Shown in pieces: positions 10,532-22,900 of a stretch of 64,000 nucleotides of DNA. The DNA comes from Branchiostoma floridae (Eukaryota; Chordata; Leptocardii; Amphioxiformes; Branchiostomatidae). Location: NCBI RefSeq assembly GCF_000003815.2, contig NC_049979.1, positions 12,500,766 to 12,564,765 of the forward strand. Reading direction: 5' to 3'. Below the pieces are notes generated by a model. The model was given only the letters and a program-made list of their open reading frames with translations. It was not told the DNA's origin and made no database searches. Numbering within the stretch: position 1 is the stretch's first letter; every line of letters begins with the position of its first letter. Position numbers and translations under genes: made by a program.

Positions 10532-12494
10532 GTAAGTCGTCCAAGAATTTCGCTCCGAGAATCTTTTCAATTCGGTGACCTTTTGGGTGTGGCAGGAACG
10601 CTGTTTCGAGCCTGTCTTAGTCTTGAATGATTTATCTTTAGGGGCGACTAAAAGGTCCTAATGAAGGACCGCTGGTGGAAGAATGCTAGACAGTAACATT
10701 TGGCACATAGCGTACGGTTATAATGTCACATGTCGGATTACGTTCTTAACTGGATTGCGACGTGGCGTGCGCGTGTATGTGTCCACCGGGGAGTGGTATG
10801 TGATTTTTTTCTGTATTTGCCTTGTTGTCTCGGGCTGGGGACACTTCTGTAGTCGTCAACATTGAATTCTAACAGCATGACGAGGATTCTACCGCGGTAG
10901 TGCCAGTGAACTAGCTTGTAGAGTCCGGGTTGTCAGCGACATATTTCTGGAATCCATGTTTTCTGGGATGTTTACATCACTACTTAGCGGGCTTTAGAAG
11001 AAGGAGTAAATCTGATAGTTTAATGACGTCTCTTAACCAGTTGATTGACTCTTAATTACATCATGAAGATGCTATTGATTGCTATTTTCCTGTTGATTTA
11101 ATACTGAAGCAGGAAGTAAAGTAGAGGTCAAGTTACTTGATGTAGAAAACTGTAACTAGACAGACGTGGCTTGCTTTGTGAACAATTCATAGTTCCACTC
11201 AACGATTTCAGTCTAAATCACGTTGTCACAGCCTTCCTTTTCTGCAAACACGTTTTGTTTATCCTCCTCTTAAAGTTGTTTGCATTAAGGTTGATACAAC
11301 TGCTGCAGCTTGCACTGAGTGTAAAACTTATAAGGCCAGCACTGAAAATTAGGATTGGTCACTAAATACCGGGTATAAATTTATGAAATCAGTAATAAGA
11401 GGTTAGAAGAGCTCTTCCTTCCCTGGTTGATAGTTAGACGCGGGGGCGTTGAGAGACTGAGGTCTAAAGTAATGACGTCACGTGGGCCACTCGAGTTTAA
11501 AACTGCAAATCACAGGAAACAGGGACGTGACTTCGGAGCTGTCAAGACTACTTAGGGGACTAAGAAAATCTGGTCTATGAGGAAATGTAACCAATATAGA
11601 AAGAAGTCTTCGTGCTTGTCATTAGAAAAAACTAGCTAAAGACGCGGTCTCATACGTCGTGATCGTCGCAAGACTTTGATGCCATAAGATTTTTAAACAC
11701 TTTGACAGAACCAACCACTGACAAGGATCTAAGACAACCTTTTGCAAGCAAGCCTACGACAGCTGAACTTTGTAGTCTTGCCGCGTTGTCCCCCCCCCCC
11801 CCCCAAAATGCCATAAGTTAGCTATCGTACGATGATCGCACGACGTATGTGACCGCACCCTAATGGGACCGTCAAAAAGTGACCCAGGTGGTCATTGAAG
11901 GTGTAGAGCTACAGGTGGTCACAACACAGGTTACCTGTAGTTTTTTTTAACTCCACGAAAATGTTTCAAATTTGATGTGACGACTACAGACAAAAGCCGG
12001 CCTTGGGTGGGGCGTTACGTAAACACCTCTGGCTCACGGCACAGGTGAACAAAGAGAGACACGGGTCACTAAGCGGAGACATGATAGGTATTACATCCCG
12101 CACGTCCCACTGAAGTATCGTCAATCTGTCCGCCTACTAAGACGTACGCCACATTTCCTACCTGGACCCGGGCGGGCTGGTTGTGGAAAGTAAAGATAGA
12201 GTTGTTAATAATGTTAATAAATGTACTCAAGGACCCTCAAGCTACGGCTTTGATCAATTTTTTGGCGTACAGTTTGTGTGTTTTGTTGTCTTTCATATCA
12301 TACTTTTCGTTCCCATATACTGACCGACCGTGACCCGAATCGTTCTGTGCTACAGTCTCTACTAAGCCCATCCCAAAGCCTACAAAAGCTGGATGTTCCA
12401 AAATCTGTACAGTAGGTTGCATGAGTAACTGAATCACTGAGGAAATGTAGTGGGATGGTGGCATATAAAACGTTCGGCCGTGTCCAAAATCATA

Positions 12495-12570
12495 TCTAGT
12501 TGCTTGAGTAAATGTTAACTTGCATATCTTATTACCTGGATGTCAACATTCCATCGACATATAAAGGTTT
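12495..12570. repeat. Dispersed repeat fragment (TTGAGTAA...GCATATCTTATTACC)
   Basis: The segment CTTGAGTAA to GCATATCTTATTACCTGG recurs at about 23630-23695 in a NUSAP1 intron, in near-identical order and followed by GATGTC. It is therefore part of a dispersed repeat whose full extent cannot be defined here. Confidence 0.45.
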
Positions 12571-12757
12571 GATGAATGTATGGCTTGAAAGTAAGAGAAT
12601 TTGTAAGAAGAGTTGCGGCTGCCATCTAGTTCATGTACAAGTCCCAAAAGTGGTAGAAAAGTGTACTTTCCTCCAGGACTAGATTTCAGCAGGACATGTA
12701 CTTCGTGGTTGAAAAAAAGTTTGGGGGTCTTTAAATTGCGATTAATTTCAACTTATG

Positions 12758-13869
12758 CCGGTGTGACAGCGATCTCGCCCCCCCAGCGATCTCGCCCCCC
12801 CGGGGGGCGAGATCACTAGCGTTTTCGCCCCCCCCCCAAGAGCAGCTGGTTACTACATATTACAGGTGCGCTACCTGGTACTATACTGCACCTGGGGAGT
12901 AACGTATATGGTGTGTTACCTGGTACCTATATGGCACCTTATTACCGTACCGTAAGATGTCATACCTCGAAAGTCGATACTCTATTGTTCGGTGCAAACA
13001 TGACATTGAAATGAAAAAGACAATTTTTGCAGCTGAGGTGGCATAAAAACAGTGCTACTGCGAACGTATAAATCAACACCGTCTATGGTACGGAATACGT
13101 CAGCTATATGTTTTCAATTTGTCACAGTGTTTTCTTTCTTGTGCTGGAAACATTTCCAAAGCACTAACAAAAACACATGTGAATAATAGTTTCTCATTAT
13201 AAACACTATCTACGCGCAAGTTGATATAGCTGTTGCTAAATGCTACACAAACACTGGTAAAGTACCAGTCTTAAGAAACACGGGTAAATGCATCAGTTCC
13301 TAAATGCTAGAAAAAACAGTCATGTTGGAGGTGAAGATATCCCTTGGCCAGGTGCATATACCAAAATGTGCGTTATTCTAATTAATACCTAATATTTGCA
13401 TAATTAATAAAGACATTACATAGTTCTTTTGTGGTCACTTCATGGTAGAGACTTCATATTGGAGATATATAGGTTGCTTGAGGACAGGTGAATACAATGA
13501 AATACATCTTATGTCAAGACTCAGGTATATGCAATAATGGGAATACAAGGGACCCAGCCCTCCTTGTCTGAAACAAGTTCAACTATCTTATTACCATGTA
13601 ATTACGTTAATATTGATACTATGAATGGAGTTATGTATCCAACTCGTGTACTTATATCATTCTGAAACTGCATTTTGTGATTTATACCAATCAACTTCTA
13701 AAATGTCATGTAAACCCGTTTTTTTTAGGGGGGGGCGAAATCGCTAAAGGGGGGCGAGGTAGGGGGGCGAGATCACTAGCCGGGGAGGGCGAGATCGCTA
13801 GTGATTTTGCCCCCCGGGGGGGGCGAGATCACGGGGGGGGGGGTAGGGGCGAGATCGCTGTCACACCGG
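12758..13869. mobile_element. 1.1-kb DNA transposon with C-rich terminal inverted repeats
   Basis: The left end begins CCGGTGTGACAGCGATCTCG and the right end is its exact reverse complement over at least 24 bp. ATG flanks both ends (12755-12757 and 13870-13872), consistent with a 3-bp target duplication. GATCTCGCCCC-type blocks repeat in both subterminal regions (12770-12838 on one strand, 13725-13855 on the other), separated by runs of 6-11 C or G. The interior is AT-rich and has no transposase ORF, so the element is non-autonomous. The superfamily is not assigned. Confidence 0.75.
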
Positions 13870-14241
13870 ATGATCTGAAAGAAGCCGATCAAAGAAGGCC
13901 CTTTTTGTTGTATACGTTTGTCCTTTGAGTGCATTCTCCTACGCAAAGGCGAAACAGAGTCGTCAGAGGGACTCCATCTGTTTGATTGTCAACCCTGAGT
14001 GTGAGGATGTTTGAGTGGAAATATCTGGGAATGTGGTTGACTGCTAAGCCGATGTCGGACATTATCAGCCTATGAGAGTGCCACTGCCTTAGAGTAGAAT
14101 AGACTACGATAGAGTAGAGTAGTTAGCCTCTACCTGGACCCTGGTAGGGGCTAATACTTCCACTCTTGTTGACATAATCATGTTTCACATCCACAGGTAT
14201 ATTTCCCCTGACGCCCCAGTGAACAGAACCCATTAAGAGAC

Positions 14242-14896
14242 ATGGCAGCTAGTTGTGGATGGTTGTGGTCCATCATGTGGATCATCGTACTGGTGATCAT
14301 CGGCTGGCCGCTGGGGCTGCTCTGCGCCGTGCTCTACGTTTTTATATCCCCGTTCCAGGTGAGCCATGGAATGATTTCTTATGAGTATTAGAACTGATCG
14401 CGCGTCAATCTTGAATAATAAACTTCGGAGAGAACTACTAACCAGGCTATTTTCCCCAACAAATTACATGTACATCAAAATGAACTGCCAGCATCCTACA
14501 CAAAAGGAACAATACCACATGGTGTGAAAAGCAAACCATTATGTCTTTTTTCGGTTAACATTGGTATGTAAACTTCCATTTCTAGTTTCATTATAATCAT
14601 GATTTCGAGCTATATTAGCATTAACGTTGTAGAGCCGATTTGCCTTGTTTTGTCTTAATGTAACTTGCGTTAATATCCTATCAAACCTCTGCTCGGAGAG
14701 TATGACATTCCTATATTACTTTCGCTGAGAGTCGAATTAATGATTCAATTACCTATTATTGACTTCCATTCCCCCCACCCGCCAGGCTTGTTGCTCGTGT
14801 GGAGGCTGTGGGGAGTTCATCAGTCTACTGAACAGAGGCGTGAACCTGCCGCTGACGTGCGCCAAGAACATGGTCAGCCAGTCACCGCCCTGCTAA
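14242..14896 (+). CDS. Small cysteine-rich membrane protein, 75 residues, unknown function
   Basis: There are two exons, 14242-14358 (39 codons) and 14786-14896 (36 codons plus TAA), both phase 0, with sites CAG/gtgagc and gccag/GCT. The protein is MAASCGWLW, then a hydrophobic stretch at residues 9-38 (IMWIIVLVII, GWPLGLLCAVLYVF), then ACCSCGGCGEF and a C-terminal NLPLTCAKNM. A Gly-Trp-Pro in the middle of the hydrophobic stretch could make either one long transmembrane helix or a caveolin-like re-entrant hairpin. The CCSCGGC cluster next to the membrane is a likely palmitoylation site. An acceptor at 14196 places 5'UTR from 14197. I do not recognise the family. The splice sites and strongly biased composition make a real gene likely. 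Confidence 0.7.
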
Positions 14897-14937
14897 CCAG
14901 CCTTACTCTCAGTTTTCCTTCCAACCGTGCGGCTCAC

Positions 14938-15412
14938 TAATCTACAAGCAGATGTTAAGGGATGGAAATCATAACGTTTTCTGCTATCTGTATATTTGTG
15001 TATCATAGTGTATGTGTAGCGGGTACAATCGCCATTCGCCAGTCTTTTTAGCTTTGCCCTGCATAGATCCAAGCAGATCTGTGGAGGGAAAGACAGCATC
15101 CAAAGGGCTAAACAGTAAAACTAAAAAAAAATTTAGCCCATAGCTTTGGATAATGTCTTTGCCCAAATAGATCTATTTAAAGTTACTCGATGACAAAGAG
15201 TTCCATTCTACGACTTCCTCTTCTCTGACAGTCCTGGGAAAATACATTTTTTTCAGTTTTCTGACTGCTGTCCTTCCCTGTTGGACTGGGCAGTATCCTG
15301 TGTTGCACAATCTCTAGATGTCAGAGGCTGGTTGACTTTTAAAAAATCGTCACAACACAATCAACTAAAAAAGGTTTTACAACCTTTCATCCTAACATCT
15401 GCTTGGAGATTA
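14938..15412. mobile_element. MITE, TAATCT(A/C)CAAGCAGATG ends, in the 3' region of the small gene
   Basis: The left end 14938-14957 and the right end 15393-15412 are inverted repeats (TAATCTACAAGCAGATGTTA against the TAATCTCC version). It is the same family as 8730-8995. A further internal end, ATCCAAGCAGAT at 15066, suggests a nested or rearranged copy. It lies directly behind the stop codon at 14896. Confidence 0.55.
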
Positions 15413-15624
15413 CAATTGACCAATTACAATGCGTCGTATAGGTTAAATTTCTGTGTAGAACACATGAAACCAATCTTATTCCAGAAATCATCGTGATGAT
15501 CTGGTTTGTTATTTTCCACATACCAAAAGAAGGTAGGGAGAAACTCAGAAAGGTAATTTGCCTGTTCTTCTGGCTAACTAATACATTGTTATGGTGCTCC
15601 ACATCTTATTCTTACTCTGTACAG

Positions 15625-15632
15625 GAATAAAG
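15625..15632 (+). terminator. Candidate poly(A) signal for the small membrane protein
   Basis: GAATAAAG lies about 730 bp after the stop at 14896. This is a plausible signal position, but nothing else confirms it. Confidence 0.3.
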
Positions 15633-15906
15633 TGTCTATGACAGCAAATCATTAGAAAACTACTCTGCAAGATTCACTTATATTTGACATTTTGTATCAC
15701 CTGGTCACAAAGTTTCAATACATGCTATATAAATATTAGTATTGCACACCAGATATAATTGATCAAGGTTTAAGTATACAGTATGGTGCTACACCTTCAC
15801 TAATCATGTAGGCATGGAAATGTTGGGACCAAATCAATGATGTCTGCTGTAAAGATATCTTAATTTTAGGTAGGAACTTTGTTGTAGCATATGATATCCA
15901 TTAACT

Positions 15907-16003
15907 TAAGCCTGAGTGTTATCCTAGTTACTACATACCCTCCCCTCACCAACAGGTGAGTATGGGAACCTCAGTTGACTAACTAGGATGACATTCAGGC
16001 TAC
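15907..16003. repeat. Foldback element, AGCCTGA...CCTAGTTA arms
   Basis: AGCCTGAGTGTTATCCTAGTT at the left and AACTAGGATGACATTCAGGCT at the right are inverted repeats with two mismatches around a ~50-bp centre. This is a short MITE-like unit. Confidence 0.55.
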
Positions 16004-16318
16004 GTTAACTTTTTGTGAGTTATACATGTATTCTTTCCACAAGATGGCAGCGTGTGGCATAGGTGCCATCCTGTCCGCTATGTTTTTGAGCCAGCGAGCA
16101 TTGAACGACAAACTAAATAGAATAGCACCTAGGCTAGGGAACATTACATGGGGATCACGGTCACCCATCTGGGAAGTGTGTTGTATTGAAAGTGTTCAAC
16201 TGGAGCCCCATATTGGAGCAATGTGTGCTGAACTGGAATGATTTTCATAATCATGTCTGTCAAAGTTTAAAAGGCATTGAAGTAAAGACGGATATTGAAG
16301 CCCATTGTGTCTTTAGTC

Positions 16319-16324
16319 TTTATT
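16319..16324 (-). terminator. Candidate poly(A) signal of NUSAP1
   Basis: AATAAA on the minus strand (TTTATT on plus) is the first canonical hexamer about 660 nt behind the NUSAP1 stop codon at 16986. Confidence 0.35.
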
Positions 16325-16985
16325 ATAAACACTACAATATATTTACATTTCACAGAGGAAAGACTTAGTCAAACCCTTTGCAGGACTACGTAGTACATGT
16401 ATATAAAAAAGATACCAACAGTAAAAGATAGGATGAGAGGAAAGGTCATTTGAAATGAAACAGAATGTTCTAAATCTAATGCATCTCAGACAGAGAGATG
16501 ATAAGACATCTTGTAATTTGAGCACAAGATCATTTCAATTACTTGTAGTGTCATTCAAAATGTACTTACATTTATCCAAATAGAAAGGTTATAAAACTAG
16601 CTGCCGATATAACTTGTAAAATGCTCTAGATTACAATTATAAACCTAGTACTCATAGAATTATTATCAGGATACACTCTTTCCTCTCTTTGAGGAATTTC
16701 CAGCATCATGAAACATTTTTGGATCCGAGAATACTACAAACACAAGTTTCAATCAGCCCTTAGATAATCAAGCTTGGTAGCAAAACAAAGAAGACAAAGT
16801 CGGAGAATCAAGAACGCCACATGGCGACGAGGGATCTACGACCAAACAATGTTACAAGCCACTGTGAAGCTTTTTTCATACTAAACATTGTAAAAGCTAC
16901 ATGGTTAACATTATTGTTCTATGACACTGGTCTTCTGTCAAATCTTACCTAAACCACAAATTCTACAACTATTCTACTCCCCGTT

Positions 16986-19900
16986 TTAGCATTCGATCCC
17001 TCTTCTGGCCAGCATGCGGCTGTCCTTGGCCTTCCCCCTGTTCTCCTGCATCTTCTTACGACGGTCGTCCCTGCAGAAAGGAACCGTAATCATGAGACAC
17101 TGCATAAAATATGCATTCACTTACACCACAATCAGGAACATGGGGCAAGTTTGGGAGATGTGCAATGGACTTGCTATGCTTTATCAGTTTGCAATCGTAT
17201 GTATGTTGACTGTGATTTTATGTGGTCTGTACATATGTTGTAATTATTCTATTACCTAGTATATGTATCTCTTCTCCTCTCAGAGCAGCAATAGACAACT
17301 TAAGAAGAGTTGAAACACCAAAGCCAACAGATATTGTTCAACATTTCTGTTGAACAGTTTTAGCTTCAACCACAAGCTGTGATAAGCACTTCCAGTCCTT
17401 TACACTTCTGACACTAAAATGAATGACCTCTAATGCTGTTCTTAGCCAGTGGGACTTTGAGTTTGAAACTGTGATTGCTGATTGTATTTCCAACTTGGAT
17501 GTAAAGAAAGACTCTGGAGGGATTTTCTCCAGCCACTCAAACTGATTGATAAACTCACCGGCTCTTGATGACCGGCCTCTTGTACATCTGCTTGGCCTGC
17601 AGATACCTGTCAACTTTCTCCTTCTGTTTCTTCTCCTCCTCCTCGTTTAATGGCCGCAAAGCACCTGTGGAACAAGTGAAACAAGATCTATGAAATTCCA
17701 TTTCTGTAACTATATCACAATGACTAGGAATGGATGGATAAGACTATGGAGCAAGTCCAGAGCAGAAAAGTCCTTCTGCAGTACCAAAAAAGGTCACTAA
17801 GATGCCAAAAGTCGACATTGACCTTAATCTACAGACCTATCCATACACCAAAAATCATCACAATCTGCCAAAACCTTATCGAGCTACACTTGGCAAAGTA
17901 CAAATGAATGAATGAATGAATGAATCAATGAATGAATTAAGTATGCTGAAACACCAACACGCAGGCAGACATGCCAAAACAATACCTCCGTTACTGAGGT
18001 AACGACAGGAAGTTTGCAGATAAAAAGAATAACATAAATTCAGGCCCTGGATAGTAAAACATCATCCTTACCAGAGTGGGGCTTATATGTCAGTGGCTTC
18101 TGTATGGAAGCTTTGAGGTTAAAGGCTGGCTTGGGGGGAGGCGAGGTGAAGGTCGAGTTCATGGTAGAGTTCATGGTGGAGTTGAAGGTCACGTTGCTCC
18201 CAGCAGTGAACTTGAAAGGTGTAATGTGCTGACCTGAAAGGTAAGGGCAAGGAGTTAAACAACTCTTTAAACACAGTTCGTTGAATACCTGCATCAACAC
18301 AATATCCTCTCCACCCAACAGTCTGGTTTTAGGACAGGCCACTCTACAACAACAACACTACTGGATGCCAAGGACTACGTGCTTCATAACATGGACAGGG
18401 GTAACCTAGTGGGGGCGGTATTTTTGGATCTTAAGAAAGCATTTGACACTGTACATCATGGACTATTATTAACCAAACTGTCATGGATCGGGATTCAGGG
18501 TGTGGAGCATCTTTGGTTCAGCAACTACCTGTCGGGGAGACAACAAATTGTCTCTCTGAATGGTTGTAGGTCAGAATACTTACCTGTTACACTGGGAGTG
18601 CCCCAGGGTTCAATACTGGGCCCGTTGCTCTTCAATTTATTTATTAACGATATACCTGATGTAGTTACCACATGTAAAATATGTTTGTATGCTGATGACA
18701 CAGCAATATTCTATCCCAGCAACAATGTAAAACATATTGAGTCAATTCTGAACTATGAACTCTCTGGTCTGGCCACTTGGTTCCAAACAAATCGTTTAAC
18801 ATTAAATGTAACCAAGACTAAATGGATGTTATTTGGCACTGCTAACAGGTTAAAGCAAGCACAGTCCTTGACAGTCGAAATTGACCAAGAAATCATAGAA
18901 AGAGTTCATACGTTCAAATATCTTGGTATGTACCTTGACTCCCACCTGTCCTTTAATGAACATATAGACAAAGTTTGTAGTAAGGTGTCACAGAGGATTG
19001 GACTACTTAGACGCCTCAGACACTGCCTGACTTTCAGTATTGCTGACATGTTGTACAAGACTATGATATTGCCTATTTTCGACTATTGTGACACTGTCTG
19101 GGGAACCTGTGGGGCCACCAAACAACGGCAACTACAAATACTACAAAACAGAGCGGCAAGGGTGGTGCTACAACGTAGGCAACGGGACATCAGCATTGTG
19201 AACCTCCACCAAACTCTCAACTGGAAATACCTGGCTGATAGGAGATTTGAGCACACGTGCATTATGGTTTTCAAATGTCTGACAGGCTTGGCACCAACAT
19301 ACCTATCCGCCACATTTCAGCACAACTCTCGTATCCATACTTACAACACTAGGCAGACCACTAAACTACACCCACCAAGCTACACCACCACATGTGGACA
19401 AAAAACATTTGCATACACTGGCACTAGCCAGTACAACAAACTAGCAGATAACATAAGAAACATCACAACACTAAAAGGCTTTAAAACAGCTCTGAAGAAC
19501 ACATGTATATCTGACCTCAAGTAATATTGGAACTTAGTATGGAAAAGCACCTTTGTCTCTGATGTGCCTTACTGTTTTAATTTTTTTGTTTGTTCAATCT
19601 TTACATATGATTTACTATCCATACTTTGTAAATTTCAGTTTCATTAATTTTCGATTTACACATGATTTGATATATGATTTGACCTCTGACCTCCACTCCA
19701 TCTCTTGACATATTGATTTTGACCTTGGAACGTTTTCGACATGAGTATGGACACTGATTATGTTTTGACGCACCGGTTTTATGTTTTTTGTACTGTATGT
19801 TGTCCCTGGATGTTCAAAGTTTGACTGATTGTAACCACGTTTTTTGTCCTGTATTTATTATTTTACATGTATGTTTGATGGGCCCCCTTGGAAATCAACT

Positions 19901-22900
19901 ATGCACTGTTGTAGGGGCTACCCATCTGTTTTCAAGATGAAATAAATAAATAAATAAATAAAAAATCTCTTGTTTTTTTATAGACCAACTTTTATAAAGT
20001 GAAGAATGTACAAATGACCAACTCTACTCTACATAAGGACCACCTAGCCAAGTTGACCACTTTTTGGTGGTTCCTTAGTAGTAGCAATACTAGGACATGT
20101 GTACAGTAGTTGATAATTTTACCATTGACATAAGCATTAGGAAGCCCTGTGTGCTTTTCTTTGACCTTATGTTTTCATCTTCAGAAAGTCTTGTTAAGCA
20201 CAAAATCATTTTGATAATTTTGCAAGGTACATCAGTTAAACATCTGTGTTGTACTTCAGTACTTAGTACTTACCCACTGACTTGCGTGCGCTGGTAGGTT
20301 CTGTTTTGGTGAGAGCTGATGGCAGGGCGGGTAACACAAGCTTGGTGGGGGGCTTCAGTCCAGATGGTTTGAACCTGTAGACAGAGAAACATCTCATAAA
20401 GTTATTATTATCCTTGTATCACTATGGACTGGAGAAGTACAGAGAATCATCTTATTATATTTACATACTATCACAGTGGACTGGAGAAGCAAAGAATGAT
20501 AATTGACTCATGGAGATGATATGAAAGCAGCAGTACAGTCAAATGTTGTGGTATAAAGTATTTTTTTTCCTTTCACAGCCAGATGGCTTCCTCTATAAGT
20601 CCGTCCATGTCACATGTCCATGTCAATGTACATGCAGTACATTGAGTTGGGAAAAAATTTTCTTCTTAGTCTAACAGCACAATAAAAGAACAGGAAAATG
20701 TATAGAGTGGCTGACAAGGTACAAAACCTGAAGAGCATAACCCTGATTCCCAATCACAAAAAATCTAAGGAACTATCAAAATCTAAGACACGTACTTGAC
20801 AGCCTTCTCCACAGTAGTCTTAGGCTTGGCCTGGGAGGAGGTGGTTCCAGGAGTGGACTTCACGATGGAGGAGGGAGTCTTCCTCAGCACACTGGACCTC
20901 CTGGCTACGGGCTTCACTACACGGCCACTCTGAAACACAGAAGACAATCACTTAACAAAACAGTCATTACATTTCACTATCCAGTGTATTGTCTGTTGTC
21001 TCCTGGCTTATGGGGGCTAGACATGCTTACACCTCAATCACGTAGATGGCTTTGAAAAGTTCTTATTTCAGAACAAAAATGCTTTTGAAGCAAAGCTAAG
21101 GGCAACATTATGATAGAAAAATTCAGTTCTTCAGGGATTCCCACAAGTTGCCTTCCTGCAGAATTCAAGTTCAAGAAGTAACATTTTCAATTTTTTGGGG
21201 AACCATTTTCAACATGGTCAAGACTCAAGGTTCTCTAATTCTGTGGCAGACCATTTTCTGCACGCAAAGATGCTTACCCATGTTGAAAATCATGAACCTG
21301 CAGCAAAATAAATGCTGGCGCTCCTAGATGTCTGCAAAGCTAGAATTCCTCACCTTGTTGCTGCCTGGAGTCTTCATGGCGAGTGACCTCCGACCCGGGG
21401 TGACACGGGCAGGGGTCGGCTTCTTCAGGCTCTGCACCGTGGCCTTGGCTTCATCTGCCACCAGCTGGGGTCAACAGAAAATGAGAAACGCGAATTACAA
21501 AAGGACAAAAGCCACCTTGTAAAAGTCTGTCCCACTGTTTTAAAAAAGAGAGTCACACAATCATATGTCCTATAATTGATTATTATGTTTTATTTCTTAT
21601 GTCCAAAGCCTAGAAGTCATGATTATATGAATGCACTTGTCATTGCCTTTTCAGGTACACATGATCACCATAGCTACAAAAAACTTGTAGAGCCCCAAGA
21701 CACAAGGAATCATGACATACTTAGTAACCTGAAAAGACTAGTGATAGTAGCTGTAGGACATTGTTACGACTGATAATGATAGACATGTGTTTGTTAGAAA
21801 ACTTGACCAAAGAACTGTTTACAAACCTTTGCCTTCTTGACAGAAGCAGTGAAGGCATCTGTCATTTTGCGCTTCCTGGCCAGGTAGTCATCGATGGACT
21901 CCATTTTCTTAAAACCTTTCTTGTGGATCTTGTCCCAGTCCTTGTTTCCTGGCAAAAAATACAAAAGACATAAAGTTTCAATATTTCCAGAAGAAAGTTG
22001 ACTTAAGACTTTTTCCATGCTTTTCAATTTGCAATAAACCTATTTCTGCAACCTCAGTGTAGCTCTAAAAACTGGACACTATGACTATTACCATAACTTT
22101 TTTGTACTGTATATGTTTATGCATATACAGTACATGTAATTGTATTGGTGCCCAACAGAAAGGATGAAGCGGGGGGCCAAGTTATGACTTGGAAAAGAAC
22201 AGTTGAGCAGGATCAGTAAGATGGGCTGTAGCTGGGAGGGGGCTCAGCGGACAGTAGCCGACAAACGACAATGGAAGGCAATGGCGGCCTGCCTCAGTAC
22301 CAGCACTGCAAAGCAGCGAAGATGATGATGACTTGCATCCAGGTGTATGTCACTACAGAAATGCCTGCTTACCTGGTGTGATGGGTTTCTTGTTGCTCTT
22401 CTGGAGGTAGGCACTAAACCTGGGGATACTGGTGCTGCTGGGGGCAGCCGGGTCCTTAGCTGGCACTGCAGAGAGACACAAATATGATATGCATATGATT
22501 ATACAGAATTCTTCTTCTAGAAATAAAGTCTGGTCCAATATTTATAATATACCTTTTAAGTATGGACAAACAAATTGTATCCAAACCTATCATAGTAACC
22601 CATTTTTATTTGCGTGAGAGGACGAAGAGACTCTGCAGCTACATGGATGGGTTTGGATACCAGGCTAAATGTTGCCAAATAAATCAACTACTCACTCTTA
22701 GCATCAACCCTTTTCTTCAGCTCTGCCATCACTTCAGCCTCCAGAGCTGCCTTCTCCTCTGTTCCCAAGGCAACCGCATCCGTAGCTTCCATCTCCTCCC
22801 CCTTCTCAATCTCAAATGTGTCCCTCTTGATCTTCTTGGCCCTGGGACCAGACGAGCCCCTCTTGCCAGACTGGGGCTTCTCATCATCGGAGGTGGTCGG

